A stretch of DNA of 64,000 nucleotides from Nocardioides sp. zg-1308 (GTDB lineage Bacteria; Actinomycetota; Actinomycetes; Propionibacteriales; Nocardioidaceae): assembly GCF_013155375.1 (NCBI RefSeq), contig NZ_JABJQY010000002.1:2232001-2296000 (forward strand), in the 5' to 3' direction. The notes below the pieces were generated by a model, which had not been told where the DNA came from, ran no database searches, and saw only the letters and a list, made by a program, of their open reading frames with translations. The position numbers and the translations under genes were made by a program. This document shows, one piece after another, positions 44,904-53,198 of this stretch (within the stretch, counting starts at the first letter, position 1; each line of letters begins with the position of its first letter).

Positions 44904-46361
44904 ATGGACTTCAAGGTCGCTGACCTCACCCTCGCCGCCTACGGCCGCAAGGAGATCGAGCTCGCCGAGCACGAGATGCCCGGCCTCATGGCCATGCGCG
45001 AGCGCTACGGCAAGGACCAGCCCCTCAAGGGCGCCCGCGTCGCCGGCTCGCTGCACATGACGATCCAGACCGCCGTGCTCATCGAGACCCTCGTGCACCT
45101 CGGTGCCGACGTCCGCTGGGCCACGTGCAACATCTTCTCGACCCAGGACCACGCCGCCGCGGCCGTGGTCGTGGGCCGCGACGGCACCGCCGACGCCCCG
45201 CAGGGCACGCCCGTCTTCGCCTGGAAGGGCGAGTCGCTGGCCGAGTACTGGGACGAGGCCGAGAAGGTCTTCGACTTCACCGACGCCGACGGCAACGTCA
45301 TCGGCCCCAACGTCCTCCTCGACGACGGTGGCGACATCACGATGCTGCTGCACCTCGGCGTCGAGTTCGAGAAGACCGGCGTCGTGCCGTCGCAGGACAG
45401 CACCGACAACGAGGAGTTCAAGGAGGTGCTGCGCGTGCTGGCCCGCTCGGTCGAGAGCAAGCCGCAGCACTGGACCGAGATCTCGAAGGGCATCAGGGGC
45501 GTCTCCGAGGAGACCACCACCGGCGTCCTCCGCCTCTACGACCGCTTCCGCGAGGGCACGCTGCTCTTCCCGGCGATCAACGTGAACGACTCGGTCACCA
45601 AGTCCAAGTTCGACAACAAGTACGGCTGCCGCCACTCGCTGATCGACGGCCTCAACCGTGCCACCGACGTGATGATCGGCGGCAAGGTCGCCGTCGTCTG
45701 CGGCTACGGCGACGTGGGCAAGGGCTCCGCGGAGTCGCTGCGCGGCCAGGGTGCTCGCGTCATCGTCACCGAGATCGACCCGATCTGCGCGCTGCAGGCG
45801 GCGATGGACGGCTACGAGGTCAAGCGCCTCGAGTCCGTCGTGGAGACGGCCGACATCTTCATCACCACGACCGGCAACTTCGACATCATCACCGTCGAGC
45901 ACTTCCACAAGATGAAGCACCAGGCGATCGTCGGCAACATCGGTCACTTCGACAACGAGATCAACATGGCCGGCCTCGCCCGGATCCCCGGCATCGTCAA
46001 GGACGAGATCAAGCCGCAGGTCCACCAGTGGATCTTCCCGGCGACCGAGGACAAGCCGAGCAAGAAGATCATCGTGCTGTCCGAGGGCCGCCTGCTCAAC
46101 CTGGGCAACGCCACCGGCCACCCGTCGTTCGTGATGTCGAACTCCTTCACCAACCAGGTGCTGGCGCAGATCGAGCTGTTCACCAAGGCCGACGAGTACG
46201 AGCTCGGTGTCCACGTCCTGCCCAAGCACCTCGACGAGGAGGTGGCCCGCCTGCACCTCGACGCCCTCGGTGTCGAGCTGACCGAGCTCACCAAGGAGCA
46301 GGCCGCCTACCTCGGCGTCGACGTGGAGGGTCCCTACAAGTCGGACCACTACCGCTACTGA
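44904..46361 (+). CDS. ahcY: Adenosylhomocysteinase
   Basis: SAH hydrolase (485 residues) splits S-adenosylhomocysteine into adenosine and homocysteine, relieving product inhibition of methyltransferases. Seen are [30 protein letters not shown], the NAD-binding [30 protein letters not shown], and the C-terminal KSDHYRY that closes the cofactor site of the neighbouring subunit. The insertion present in actinobacterial SahH is kept. ATG 44904 has GGGAG eight bases upstream; TACGCT at 44818-44823 would start a leader of about 75 bases, in which I see no SAH riboswitch. Confidence 0.97.
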   Translation: MDFKVADLTLAAYGRKEIELAEHEMPGLMAMRERYGKDQPLKGARVAGSLHMTIQTAVLIETLVHLGADVRWATCNIFSTQDHAAAAVVVGRDGTADAPQGTPVFAWKGESLAEYWDEAEKVFDFTDADGNVIGPNVLLDDGGDITMLLHLGVEFEKTGVVPSQDSTDNEEFKEVLRVLARSVESKPQHWTEISKGIRGVSEETTTGVLRLYDRFREGTLLFPAINVNDSVTKSKFDNKYGCRHSLIDGLNRATDVMIGGKVAVVCGYGDVGKGSAESLRGQGARVIVTEIDPICALQAAMDGYEVKRLESVVETADIFITTTGNFDIITVEHFHKMKHQAIVGNIGHFDNEINMAGLARIPGIVKDEIKPQVHQWIFPATEDKPSKKIIVLSEGRLLNLGNATGHPSFVMSNSFTNQVLAQIELFTKADEYELGVHVLPKHLDEEVARLHLDALGVELTELTKEQAAYLGVDVEGPYKSDHYRY

Positions 46362-46398
46362 CCAGTTGCGTACGGCCTCCGGTCGCGGGGGCTGTCCC

Positions 46399-46404
46399 TA
46401 CACT
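46399..46404 (+). promoter_or_regulatory. -10 element of leaderless mtrA promoter
   Basis: TACACT lies exactly six bases before the mtrA ATG at 46411. Confidence 0.55.
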
Positions 46405-46410
46405 GGCGCC

Positions 46411-47109
46411 ATGAACGACCTCGCCGAACCCGCGCGCGGCAGCGTGCTCGTCGTCGACGACGACGCCTCCCTGGCGGAGATGCTCTCCATCGTCCTCCGC
46501 CAGGAGGGGTTCGACAGCCGGATCGTGGGCCGCGGTGACGTGGCCCTCGATGCGTTCCGGGACTACAAGCCCGACCTGGTCCTCCTCGACCTGATGCTGC
46601 CCGGCAAGGACGGCATCGACGTCTGCAAGGAGATCCGCGCCGAGTCGGGCGTGCCGATCGTGATGCTCACGGCGAAGGGCGACACCATCGACGTGGTCGT
46701 CGGCCTCGAGTCCGGGGCCGACGACTACATCGTCAAGCCCTTCAAGCCCAAGGAGCTCGTCGCCCGGATCCGCGCCCGCATGCGGCGCAACGACGTCACG
46801 CTCGACGAGGGCCTCACGATCGGCGACATCGCCATCGACGTCGCAGGCCACTCCGTCACCCGCGCCGGTGCCCCGATCAACCTGACGCCGCTCGAGTTCG
46901 ACCTGCTCGTGTGCCTGGCGCGCAAGCCGTGGCAGGTCTTCACCCGCGAGGTGCTGCTCGAGCAGGTCTGGGGCTACCGGCACAGCGCCGACACCCGGCT
47001 GGTCAACGTGCACGTCCAGCGACTGCGCTCCAAGGTCGAGCACGACCCGGAGAACCCCGAGGTCGTGGTGACCGTGCGCGGCGTCGGCTACAAGGCCGGC
47101 AAGTCCTGA
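46411..47109 (+). CDS. mtrA: Response regulator MtrA
   Basis: A 232-residue OmpR-family regulator: the acidic pocket VVDDDASL, phospho-acceptor Asp60 (LVLLDLMLPG), MLTAKG and KPFKPKEL in the receiver, and the winged helix with LTPLEFDLLVCLARKPWQVFTREVLLEQVWGY and VNVHVQRLRSKVEHDPENP. MtrA controls cell-wall hydrolase genes and the division cycle in actinobacteria. The conserved order ahcY-mtrA-mtrB-lpqB confirms the identity. The TACACT -10 six bases before the ATG makes a leaderless mRNA likely; GTGAC-type repeats elsewhere in the window may be its targets. Confidence 0.97.
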   Translation: MNDLAEPARGSVLVVDDDASLAEMLSIVLRQEGFDSRIVGRGDVALDAFRDYKPDLVLLDLMLPGKDGIDVCKEIRAESGVPIVMLTAKGDTIDVVVGLESGADDYIVKPFKPKELVARIRARMRRNDVTLDEGLTIGDIAIDVAGHSVTRAGAPINLTPLEFDLLVCLARKPWQVFTREVLLEQVWGYRHSADTRLVNVHVQRLRSKVEHDPENPEVVVTVRGVGYKAGKS

Positions 47110-47125
47110 CGGACCAGAGGACACC

Positions 47126-48757
47126 ATGACCAGCCCAGCGGGATCCTCGGGGCCCCGACGCCTCCTCGACCGCGTGCCGGCGGTGCTGCGCCACGGCCCC
47201 GCCTTCTGGCGGCGCTCGGTGCAGGCGCGGGTCGTGGTCAGCACGGTGCTCCTCTCGGCCGCCGTCGTCGGGGTGGTCGGCTGGTTCCTCATCCAGCAGA
47301 CCCGCGACGGGCTCCTGGAGAACCGGGTCGACGCGGTGGTCCAGGAGGCCGAGAGCGAGACCGAGACGGCGCGCGCGGCGCTGGCCGCGATCCCCGTCCT
47401 CGACGCCGACGAGTCGGCCCAGCAGCAGGCCCTCGTCGAGCTCATCCAGGCGCGCGGCGCGACCCGCGGCTTCGGTGTCGTCCTGTCGCCGCCGATCAGC
47501 GAGGGCGTCCGGCTCGCCGACGGCGGCGCCAAGTTCACCGAGGGCCTCGAGCTGGCGAGCGTCCCGGAGACGATGGAGGCGCGCTTCGACTCGGTGAGGC
47601 CGACCGCCTGGACCTTCACCGACATCAGGACCTCGCGGGAGGTGACCGGCCTGCCGGAGGGGCCCGGCATCGTGGTCGGCAGCCAGGTGCGGCTGCCGGC
47701 GGACGACAACGCCTACACGCTCTACTACCTCTACCCGCTCGCCGAGCAGCAGGAGACCCTCGCGCTCGTCTCCCGCGCGATGCTCGTCGCGGCCGTCCCG
47801 CTGCTGCTCCTCATCGCCGGCCTCACCTGGCTGGTCACCCGCCAGGTGGTCACCCCGATCCGGATGGCACGCCGGGTGGCCGAGCGGCTCGCGGCGGGCC
47901 AGCTCCAGGAGCGCCTGCGCGTGCGCGGCGAGGACGACCTGGCCCGGTTGGCGACGTCGTTCAACCAGATGGCCTCCAACCTGCAGAAGCAGATCCGCCA
48001 GCTCGAGGAGCTCAGCCGCCTCCAGCGCCGGTTCGTCTCCGACGTCTCCCACGAGCTGCGCACGCCGATCACGACGGTGCGGATGGCCAGCGACGTCATC
48101 CACGACGCCAAGCCGTTCCTCGACCCGGTCACCGGCCGGGCGGCCGAGCTGCTCCAGAAGGAGCTCGACCGCTTCGAGACGCTCCTGGCCGACCTCCTGG
48201 AGATCAGCCGCTTCGACGCCGGCGCCGCCGTGCTCGAGGCCGAGGACGTCGACCTCGTGGACGTCGCCCGACGGGTCGTCGACATGACGTCCGTCCTCGC
48301 CGCCCAGCGCGACACCCGCGTCGTGCTGCACGACCCCGGCACGCCCTGCGTCGCCGAGGCCGACGTACGCCGCGTGGAGCGGGTCGTGCGCAACCTGGTC
48401 ACCAACGCCATCGACCACGCCGAGAGCCGCGACGTGGAGATCTTCGTCGGCTCCGACCGCCGCTCGGCCGCGATCGCGGTCCGCGACCACGGCGTCGGGC
48501 TGGGGCCCGGCGAGTCCGCCATGGTCTTCAACCGGTTCTGGCGCGCCGACCCCGCCCGGGCCCGCACCAGCGGCGGCACCGGTCTCGGCCTGTCCATCTC
48601 GCTGGAGGACACCCACCTGCACGGCGGCTGGCTCCAGGCGTGGGGACGCCCGGGCGAGGGTGCGCAGTTCCGGCTGACCCTGCCCCGCACCCTCGGCACC
48701 CAGCTGCGCCACTCCCCGCTCCCGCTGGTCCCCGACGACGCCCGGGAGACCGCATGA
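47126..48757 (+). CDS. mtrB: Sensor histidine kinase MtrB
   Basis: A 543-residue kinase: first helix at about 38-56 (TVLLSAAVVGVVGWFLIQQ), an extracellular sensor of about 150 residues, second helix near 212-232, a HAMP domain, and a HisKA helix with His309 in FVSDVSHELRTPITT. The ATPase domain has the N-box NLVTNAIDHAES, G1 VRDHGVGLGPGE and G2 GGTGLGLSI. It phosphorylates MtrA. It starts 16 bases after mtrA with AGAGGA upstream, and its stop overlaps lpqB (ATGA). Sequence is typical for the family. Confidence 0.97.
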   Translation: MTSPAGSSGPRRLLDRVPAVLRHGPAFWRRSVQARVVVSTVLLSAAVVGVVGWFLIQQTRDGLLENRVDAVVQEAESETETARAALAAIPVLDADESAQQQALVELIQARGATRGFGVVLSPPISEGVRLADGGAKFTEGLELASVPETMEARFDSVRPTAWTFTDIRTSREVTGLPEGPGIVVGSQVRLPADDNAYTLYYLYPLAEQQETLALVSRAMLVAAVPLLLLIAGLTWLVTRQVVTPIRMARRVAERLAAGQLQERLRVRGEDDLARLATSFNQMASNLQKQIRQLEELSRLQRRFVSDVSHELRTPITTVRMASDVIHDAKPFLDPVTGRAAELLQKELDRFETLLADLLEISRFDAGAAVLEAEDVDLVDVARRVVDMTSVLAAQRDTRVVLHDPGTPCVAEADVRRVERVVRNLVTNAIDHAESRDVEIFVGSDRRSAAIAVRDHGVGLGPGESAMVFNRFWRADPARARTSGGTGLGLSISLEDTHLHGGWLQAWGRPGEGAQFRLTLPRTLGTQLRHSPLPLVPDDARETA

Positions 48758-50505
48758 CGACGCGCCCCACGACCCGCTCGCGGTCCGTCGTGAACGCCCT
48801 GGTGGCGGTGGTGACGTGCGCCCTGCTGGCGGCGTGCGTCCAGATGCCCACGTCGGGCCCGGTCGTGGAGCCGCCGGTCACCACCGGCGCCGACGACGTG
48901 CCCGGCATCTCCTTCGACCCGCGCCCCCCGCAGGCCGGCGACCCGCCGGTCGACATCGTGTCCGGGTTCCTCGAGGCGATGAAGGCGACGCCGATCAGCC
49001 AGACGGTCGCCCTCCAGTTCCTCTCCCGCGAGGCGGCCGAAGCCTGGGCACCGGAGCAGCAGGTCATGACGTACTCCGACCTCGGCACCGTCGTGGGCGA
49101 CATGACGGTCCAGGTGCCGCTGGCCGACGTGAGCCTCTACGACGCCCGCGGTGCCTGGCAGCGCACCCAGCCCGCCGGCCAGCTGGTCCTCGGGATGGTG
49201 CAGGAGGACGGTGAGTGGCGCATCAGCGAGGTGCCCAACGCGCTGATCGTGCCGGACTCGTGGTTCGACGACTGGTACCAGCGCGTCTCCCTCTACTACT
49301 TCGACCCCTCGGCGCAGGTGCTGGTGCCTGAGCCGGTCCACGTGCCGCGCGGCGAGCAGCTCGCCTCCTCGCTGGTGCGGGGCCTGCTCACGCCGCCCAG
49401 CGGTGAGCTGCAGGACGTCGCGGTCACCTACTTCCCACCCGACACCGACCTCGAGCTCTCCGTCCCCATCGAGTCCGGGATCGCCCAGGTGGCCCTCTCG
49501 GGGGATCCCGACGCCGTCGACGCGACCACCGCCGACCTCATGCGCGCCCAGCTGGCCTGGACGCTCCGCCAGGAGGAGCGGATCAACGCCGTGCAGCTCA
49601 GCATCGGTGACCGGGCGTTCAACGGCTCGGGGGGATCGACCCAGGTCCGGCTCAACGTCGGCAGCGCCTACGACCCCACCGGCGACCCGAGGAGCCCCGA
49701 CCTCTTCGCCCTCGACCGGAACCGCGTCGTGTCCGGCACCATCGGCGCGTTCGAGGAGACCTCCGGCCCGCTCGGCCAGCCGGGCTACGCCCTGCGCGGC
49801 ATCGGGGTCAGCATCGACGGCTCGCGCGTGGCGGCGGTCTCCAGGACGGGCTCGGACCTCTTCGTCGCGCCGACCGAGTCGCCCACGGGTGAGGTGACCC
49901 GGCCGGTGGTGGGCGGGGTGGACCTGGCGGATCCCCACTGGGACGTCCGCGACCGGACGTGGGTCCTCGACCGCAACGCGGGCCGGGCCAGGGTCATCGT
50001 CGTCGTGGACGGCTCCGCCCGCATCGTCGCCGTACCCGGCATCAGCGGCCGGGCCGTGACCGACCTGCTCGTCTCGCGCGACGGAACCCGGCTGGTCGCG
50101 CTCGTGCGCGGGCGCACGAGCGACCAGGTCGTCTCGTCGCGGGTCCGTCACGACCCGTCCGGCGCGATCCTCGGCTTCTCCTCGCTCCGCATGCTGTGGC
50201 TGCCGGACGAGGGCAGCCCCCGCATCCGCGACATCGCCTGGCGCAGCACGACCGCCATCTCGGTGCTGAGGGACATCACGGCCGGCTCCCAGGTCAACAC
50301 CATCTCCGTCGACGGCGCGCCGGGTGAGATCACGACCGGCGGCAACACCCGCCTGCGCGGCCCCAACCGGCTCCTCGTCTCCTCCCCGGTGGAGGGCGGC
50401 GAGGTCTACGCACTCGCCGGTCGAGCCGTCCTGAGCCTGACCACGCCGGAGCGCGCGGTGCCCGACCTGCCGCGCGGCCTCACGTCCCTGACCTACGTGG
50501 GCTGA
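48754..50505 (+). CDS. lpqB: Lipoprotein LpqB
   Basis: A 583-residue lipoprotein with lipobox LLAAC (Cys28), a GerMN domain (about 200-320, e.g. LPDS/WFDDWYQ before it and RLNVGSAYDPTGDPRSPDLF within), and a C-terminal beta-propeller domain (GYALRGIGVSIDGSRVAAVS ... LVSRDGTRLVALV). LpqB interacts with the MtrB sensor domain and modulates MtrA phosphorylation in mycobacteria. The four-base overlap with mtrB fits that partnership. Length and order of domains are normal. Confidence 0.95.
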   Translation: MTTRPTTRSRSVVNALVAVVTCALLAACVQMPTSGPVVEPPVTTGADDVPGISFDPRPPQAGDPPVDIVSGFLEAMKATPISQTVALQFLSREAAEAWAPEQQVMTYSDLGTVVGDMTVQVPLADVSLYDARGAWQRTQPAGQLVLGMVQEDGEWRISEVPNALIVPDSWFDDWYQRVSLYYFDPSAQVLVPEPVHVPRGEQLASSLVRGLLTPPSGELQDVAVTYFPPDTDLELSVPIESGIAQVALSGDPDAVDATTADLMRAQLAWTLRQEERINAVQLSIGDRAFNGSGGSTQVRLNVGSAYDPTGDPRSPDLFALDRNRVVSGTIGAFEETSGPLGQPGYALRGIGVSIDGSRVAAVSRTGSDLFVAPTESPTGEVTRPVVGGVDLADPHWDVRDRTWVLDRNAGRARVIVVVDGSARIVAVPGISGRAVTDLLVSRDGTRLVALVRGRTSDQVVSSRVRHDPSGAILGFSSLRMLWLPDEGSPRIRDIAWRSTTAISVLRDITAGSQVNTISVDGAPGEITTGGNTRLRGPNRLLVSSPVEGGEVYALAGRAVLSLTTPERAVPDLPRGLTSLTYVG

Positions 50506-50506
50506 C

Positions 50507-50522
50507 CGCCCTCCACAGGGCG
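50507..50522 (+). terminator. Weak hairpin after lpqB
   Basis: CGCCCT and AGGGCG form a 6-bp stem with the 4-base loop ccac directly after the lpqB stop. No T-tract follows, so at most a partial terminator before comF. Confidence 0.35.
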
Positions 50523-50570
50523 TACGCCGTCCGGTTGCGGCCGCGGCGCCGCACCTGCTGGCATGGGCGG

Positions 50571-51305
50571 GTGCTCGACGAGGCCCTCGACCTGTTCCTC
50601 GGCAGCCGCTGCGTCGGGTGCGACGAGCCCGGGCGGATGCTCTGCCCGAGCTGCCGCACCGCGCTGTCGCGCCGGGCCGCGGTCGCCTGGCCGACGCCGG
50701 TGCCCGACGGCCTCGTGGTGCCCTGGGCCACCGAGACCTACGACGGTGCCGTGCGGGCGCTTGTCGTGGGTCACAAGGACCGCGGCCAGTGGAGCCACCG
50801 GCGCGTGCTCGGCGAGCTGCTGGCCGAGGCGGTCCGCGCCGCCGTGAGCGACCTCGAGGACCCTGGCCGCGAGCCGCTGCTGCTGGTGCCCGTGCCCTCC
50901 CGGCCGGGAGCCGGCCGGCAGCGCGGCTACGAGGCGACCGCCGCGCTGGTGCGGGCCGCGGCCGCCCGGCTGCGGCGCGAGCAGCGCCGACGGGTGGTCG
51001 TCACCGCGCCGCTCCTGGTCTCGCGCGGGGCGGCGGACCAGGCCGGCCTCGACGCCGGCGGACGGGCCGCCAACGTGCACCGCTCGATGCACTGCCCGTC
51101 GCGGGCGCTGGCCCGCGTGGCACGCCGCTGGCCGCGGGGCCACGTGGTGGTCTGCGACGACGTCCTGACCACCGGCGCGACGGCGCGCGAGGCGCAGCGC
51201 GCCCTCGAGGCGGTCGGTTTGCCACCGCTCGCGATCGCCGCCGTCGCCGCCACGCGCAGGCGTGGCGGGAGCGACGGGCCAGGACGCGACCGACTGGTGG
51301 CCTGA
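50571..51305 (+). CDS. comF: ComF-family phosphoribosyltransferase-like protein
   Basis: A 244-residue protein: an N-terminal zinc ribbon with CVGC and CPSC pairs, then a type I phosphoribosyltransferase fold whose PRPP loop reads VVVCDDVLTTGAT. RPGAGRQRGYEATAALVRAAA and GRAANVHRSM are usual ComF segments. In naturally competent bacteria ComF is needed for DNA uptake; in actinobacteria without known competence its role is open. The GTG at 50571 is preferred, after a weak TGGCAT six bases upstream. The position between lpqB and hpf is conserved in mycobacteria. Confidence 0.88.
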   Translation: MLDEALDLFLGSRCVGCDEPGRMLCPSCRTALSRRAAVAWPTPVPDGLVVPWATETYDGAVRALVVGHKDRGQWSHRRVLGELLAEAVRAAVSDLEDPGREPLLLVPVPSRPGAGRQRGYEATAALVRAAAARLRREQRRRVVVTAPLLVSRGAADQAGLDAGGRAANVHRSMHCPSRALARVARRWPRGHVVVCDDVLTTGATAREAQRALEAVGLPPLAIAAVAATRRRGGSDGPGRDRLVA

Positions 51306-51735
51306 CAGTTGGCCCGCAGCCATGGAGGGGCTAGCGTCGGTGCATGGAGTCCGCCCGGGTCCGTGGTTGCGTCACGGGGACGGGTGTGCGCGGCACCGCG
51401 AGGTGCGGCGCGCGATCCGAACCGTGGCTAGCCGATGCCAGTCGCAGGCGAAACGGTCCACGTAAGTCCACGAGCGCGGTGCTGCCCAGCAGCACAGGGC
51501 CCGTCGGACGATCACGGTGCGGCTTAGAAGTAAGTCCTGCCTCTGCGCCGACACCAGATGTGTCGGTGGCCGGGAGAAGGCCAGTAGTGACGGAGAAGTC
51601 GCGAACGCTTCAGCAGGCGGTTGTGGGGTCGAAGACCAGGTCGGCCGGGCGGGCTCCATCCCACCCTGCCCCGGCGGGTGTGCCGCCGCGGCGAAATGGA
51701 GGGGTGCGGACCGTTCGCTAGTTGAGGAGGTTCAC
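51306..51735 (+). other. 430-base region before hpf: long leader or small RNA, with one weak 125-codon frame
   Basis: TAGCGT (51332-51337) lies six bases before an ATG at 51344, which opens a 125-codon frame ending at 51721. The frame has TTA, CTA, AGA and many A- or T-ending codons, unlike the neighbours, so translation is doubtful. The stretch carries several short stems: gtgctg/cagcac at about 51478, gacac/gtgtc at about 51551, ggcc/ggcc at about 51569. The most likely reading is a promoter at 51332 feeding a structured hpf leader of about 390 bases, or a separate small RNA. Confidence 0.45.
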
Positions 51736-52401
51736 ATGGAGGTTGTGGTCACGGGACGGCACTGCGAGGTGTCCGACCGGTTCCGCGAGCACGTGTCCGA
51801 GAAGCTCACCCGTCTGGAGAAGCATGACCACCGGATCATGCGGGTCCAGGTGGAGGTGGAGCTCGAGAAGAACCCCCGACAGCACGACCGGTCCACCAAG
51901 GTCGAGCTGACCGCCTTCTCCAAGGGCCCGGTCATCCGGGCCGAGGCGGCGGCCGAGGACAAGATGGGCGCGCTGGACCTGGCCCTCGACAAGATGCAGG
52001 CGCAGATGCGTCGCGCGGCCGACCGGCGCCGGGTGCACAAGGGCCGCAATGCCCACGTCTCGGTGGGCGAGGCCCTCGCGGGGATGCCCGAGGTGCCGGA
52101 CTCGGCGGCCGAGCCCGACGACGCCGTCATCGAGCGCAAGGTCGGTCCGATCACCGTGACCGGCGACGGACCGCTGGTGGTGCGCGAGAAGTCCCACAGC
52201 GCCACACCCATGACGCTCGACCAGGCGCTCTACGAGATGGAGCTGGTCGGGCACGACTTCTACCTCTTCGTCGACAAGGAGAGCGAGCGCCCCGCGGTGG
52301 TCTACCGCCGCCGCGGCTACGACTACGGCGTGATCTCGCTCGACGTCGCCGAGCTGGACGACGCGCCGGCGCCCGACGTGGCCGCCGTCGACCAGCGCTG
52401 A
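51736..52401 (+). CDS. hpf: Ribosome hibernation promoting factor, long form
   Basis: A 221-residue long-form HPF. The N-terminal S30AE domain (1-105: VVVTGRHCEVSDRFREHVSEKLTRLEKHD and MGALDLALDKMQAQMRRAADRRR) blocks the mRNA channel. The C-terminal domain (about 150-210: SHSATPMTLDQALYEMELVGHDFYLFVDKES, VVYRRRGYDYGVISL) dimerises two ribosomes into 100S particles. The Shine-Dalgarno sequence GAGGAGG five bases before the ATG is the strongest in the window, so this mRNA has a leader. The gene precedes a response regulator, ycaQ and secA, as in many actinobacteria. Confidence 0.95.
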   Translation: MEVVVTGRHCEVSDRFREHVSEKLTRLEKHDHRIMRVQVEVELEKNPRQHDRSTKVELTAFSKGPVIRAEAAAEDKMGALDLALDKMQAQMRRAADRRRVHKGRNAHVSVGEALAGMPEVPDSAAEPDDAVIERKVGPITVTGDGPLVVREKSHSATPMTLDQALYEMELVGHDFYLFVDKESERPAVVYRRRGYDYGVISLDVAELDDAPAPDVAAVDQR

Positions 52402-52440
52402 GCACCGCTGACCAGCGCTGACCCAGTGAGGCGCCCCCGG

Positions 52441-52470
52441 TCACGCGCGCATGACATGATGCGCGCGTGA
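52441..52470 (+). promoter_or_regulatory. 12-bp perfect inverted repeat over promoter and start codon
   Basis: Arms tcacgcgcgcat (52441-52452) and atgcgcgcgtga (52459-52470) pair perfectly around the 6-base centre gacatg. The right arm covers the end of the CATGAT -10 (52455-52460), the presumed start site and the GTG at 52467. It may be an autoregulatory operator, or an hpf terminator; no T-tract is present. Confidence 0.6.
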
Positions 52471-53141
52471 CCGAGGCAACAGGGACCGAACCCGTCCGCG
52501 TCCTGGTGGTGGACGACCAAGAGCTCTTCCGCCGCGGGCTGATCATGCTCCTCGGTGGCGACAGCGACATCGAGGTCGTGGGTGAGGCCGCCGACGGCAT
52601 CACCGCGACGGACCTCGCGGTCTCGACGGCTCCCGACGTGATCCTGCTCGACGTCCGCATGCCCCGGCGCACGGGCGTCGAGGCGTGCCGCGCGATCAAG
52701 GAGGCCGTGCCCTCGGCCAAGATCATCATGCTCACGGTCTCCGACGAGGAGGCCGACCTCTACGAGTCGGTCAAGAACGGCGCCTCGGGCTACCTCCTCA
52801 AGGACTCCTCCATCGAGGAGGTCGCGCAGGCCGTGCGCGTCGTCAACGAGGGCCAGTCGCTCATCAGCCCGTCGATGGCGGTCAAGCTGATCGACGAGTT
52901 CAAGCAGATGTCCAAGCCCGAGCGCGAGCAGGGTCCGGCGCTGCGCCTGACCGAGCGCGAGCTCGAGGTGCTGCGGCTGGTGGCCAAGGGCCTCAACAAC
53001 CGTGAGGTCGCCAAGGAGCTCTTCATCTCCGAGAACACGGTGAAGAACCACGTGCGCAACATCTTGGAGAAGCTCCAGCTGCACTCCCGCATGGAGGCCG
53101 TCATGTACGCCATGCGCGAGAAGCTGCTCGACCTGCCCTGA
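52467..53141 (+). CDS. NarL/LuxR-type response regulator
   Basis: A 224-residue regulator: acidic residues in [14 protein letters not shown], phospho-acceptor Asp62 ([13 protein letters not shown]), [13 protein letters not shown], and the receiver Lys in YLLKDSS. The C-terminal LuxR helix-turn-helix is [40 protein letters not shown]. No histidine kinase gene is adjacent, so it is an orphan here. The position between hpf and secA is common in actinobacteria. CATGAT six bases before the GTG and a large inverted repeat over the start suggest a leaderless, possibly self-regulated gene. Confidence 0.93.
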   Translation: MTEATGTEPVRVLVVDDQELFRRGLIMLLGGDSDIEVVGEAADGITATDLAVSTAPDVILLDVRMPRRTGVEACRAIKEAVPSAKIIMLTVSDEEADLYESVKNGASGYLLKDSSIEEVAQAVRVVNEGQSLISPSMAVKLIDEFKQMSKPEREQGPALRLTERELEVLRLVAKGLNNREVAKELFISENTVKNHVRNILEKLQLHSRMEAVMYAMREKLLDLP

Positions 53142-53148
53142 CCCCGCG

Positions 53149-53164
53149 CCGGCCCTGGGGCCGG
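53149..53164 (+). terminator. GC hairpin after the response regulator
   Basis: CCGGCCC and GGGCCGG pair around TG, eight bases past the stop. There is no T-tract; a GC-only terminator of the kind common in actinobacteria is possible. Confidence 0.4.
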
Positions 53165-53198
53165 GCGGCTGTTGGCGCGCTCTGGTTGAGTTCGTCCC

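Noticed and set aside
51344..51721. 125-codon protein gene before hpf
   Set aside because: It has a promoter-like hexamer at the right distance, but codon use is unlike that of real genes here and no motif is visible; kept as a possible RNA instead.
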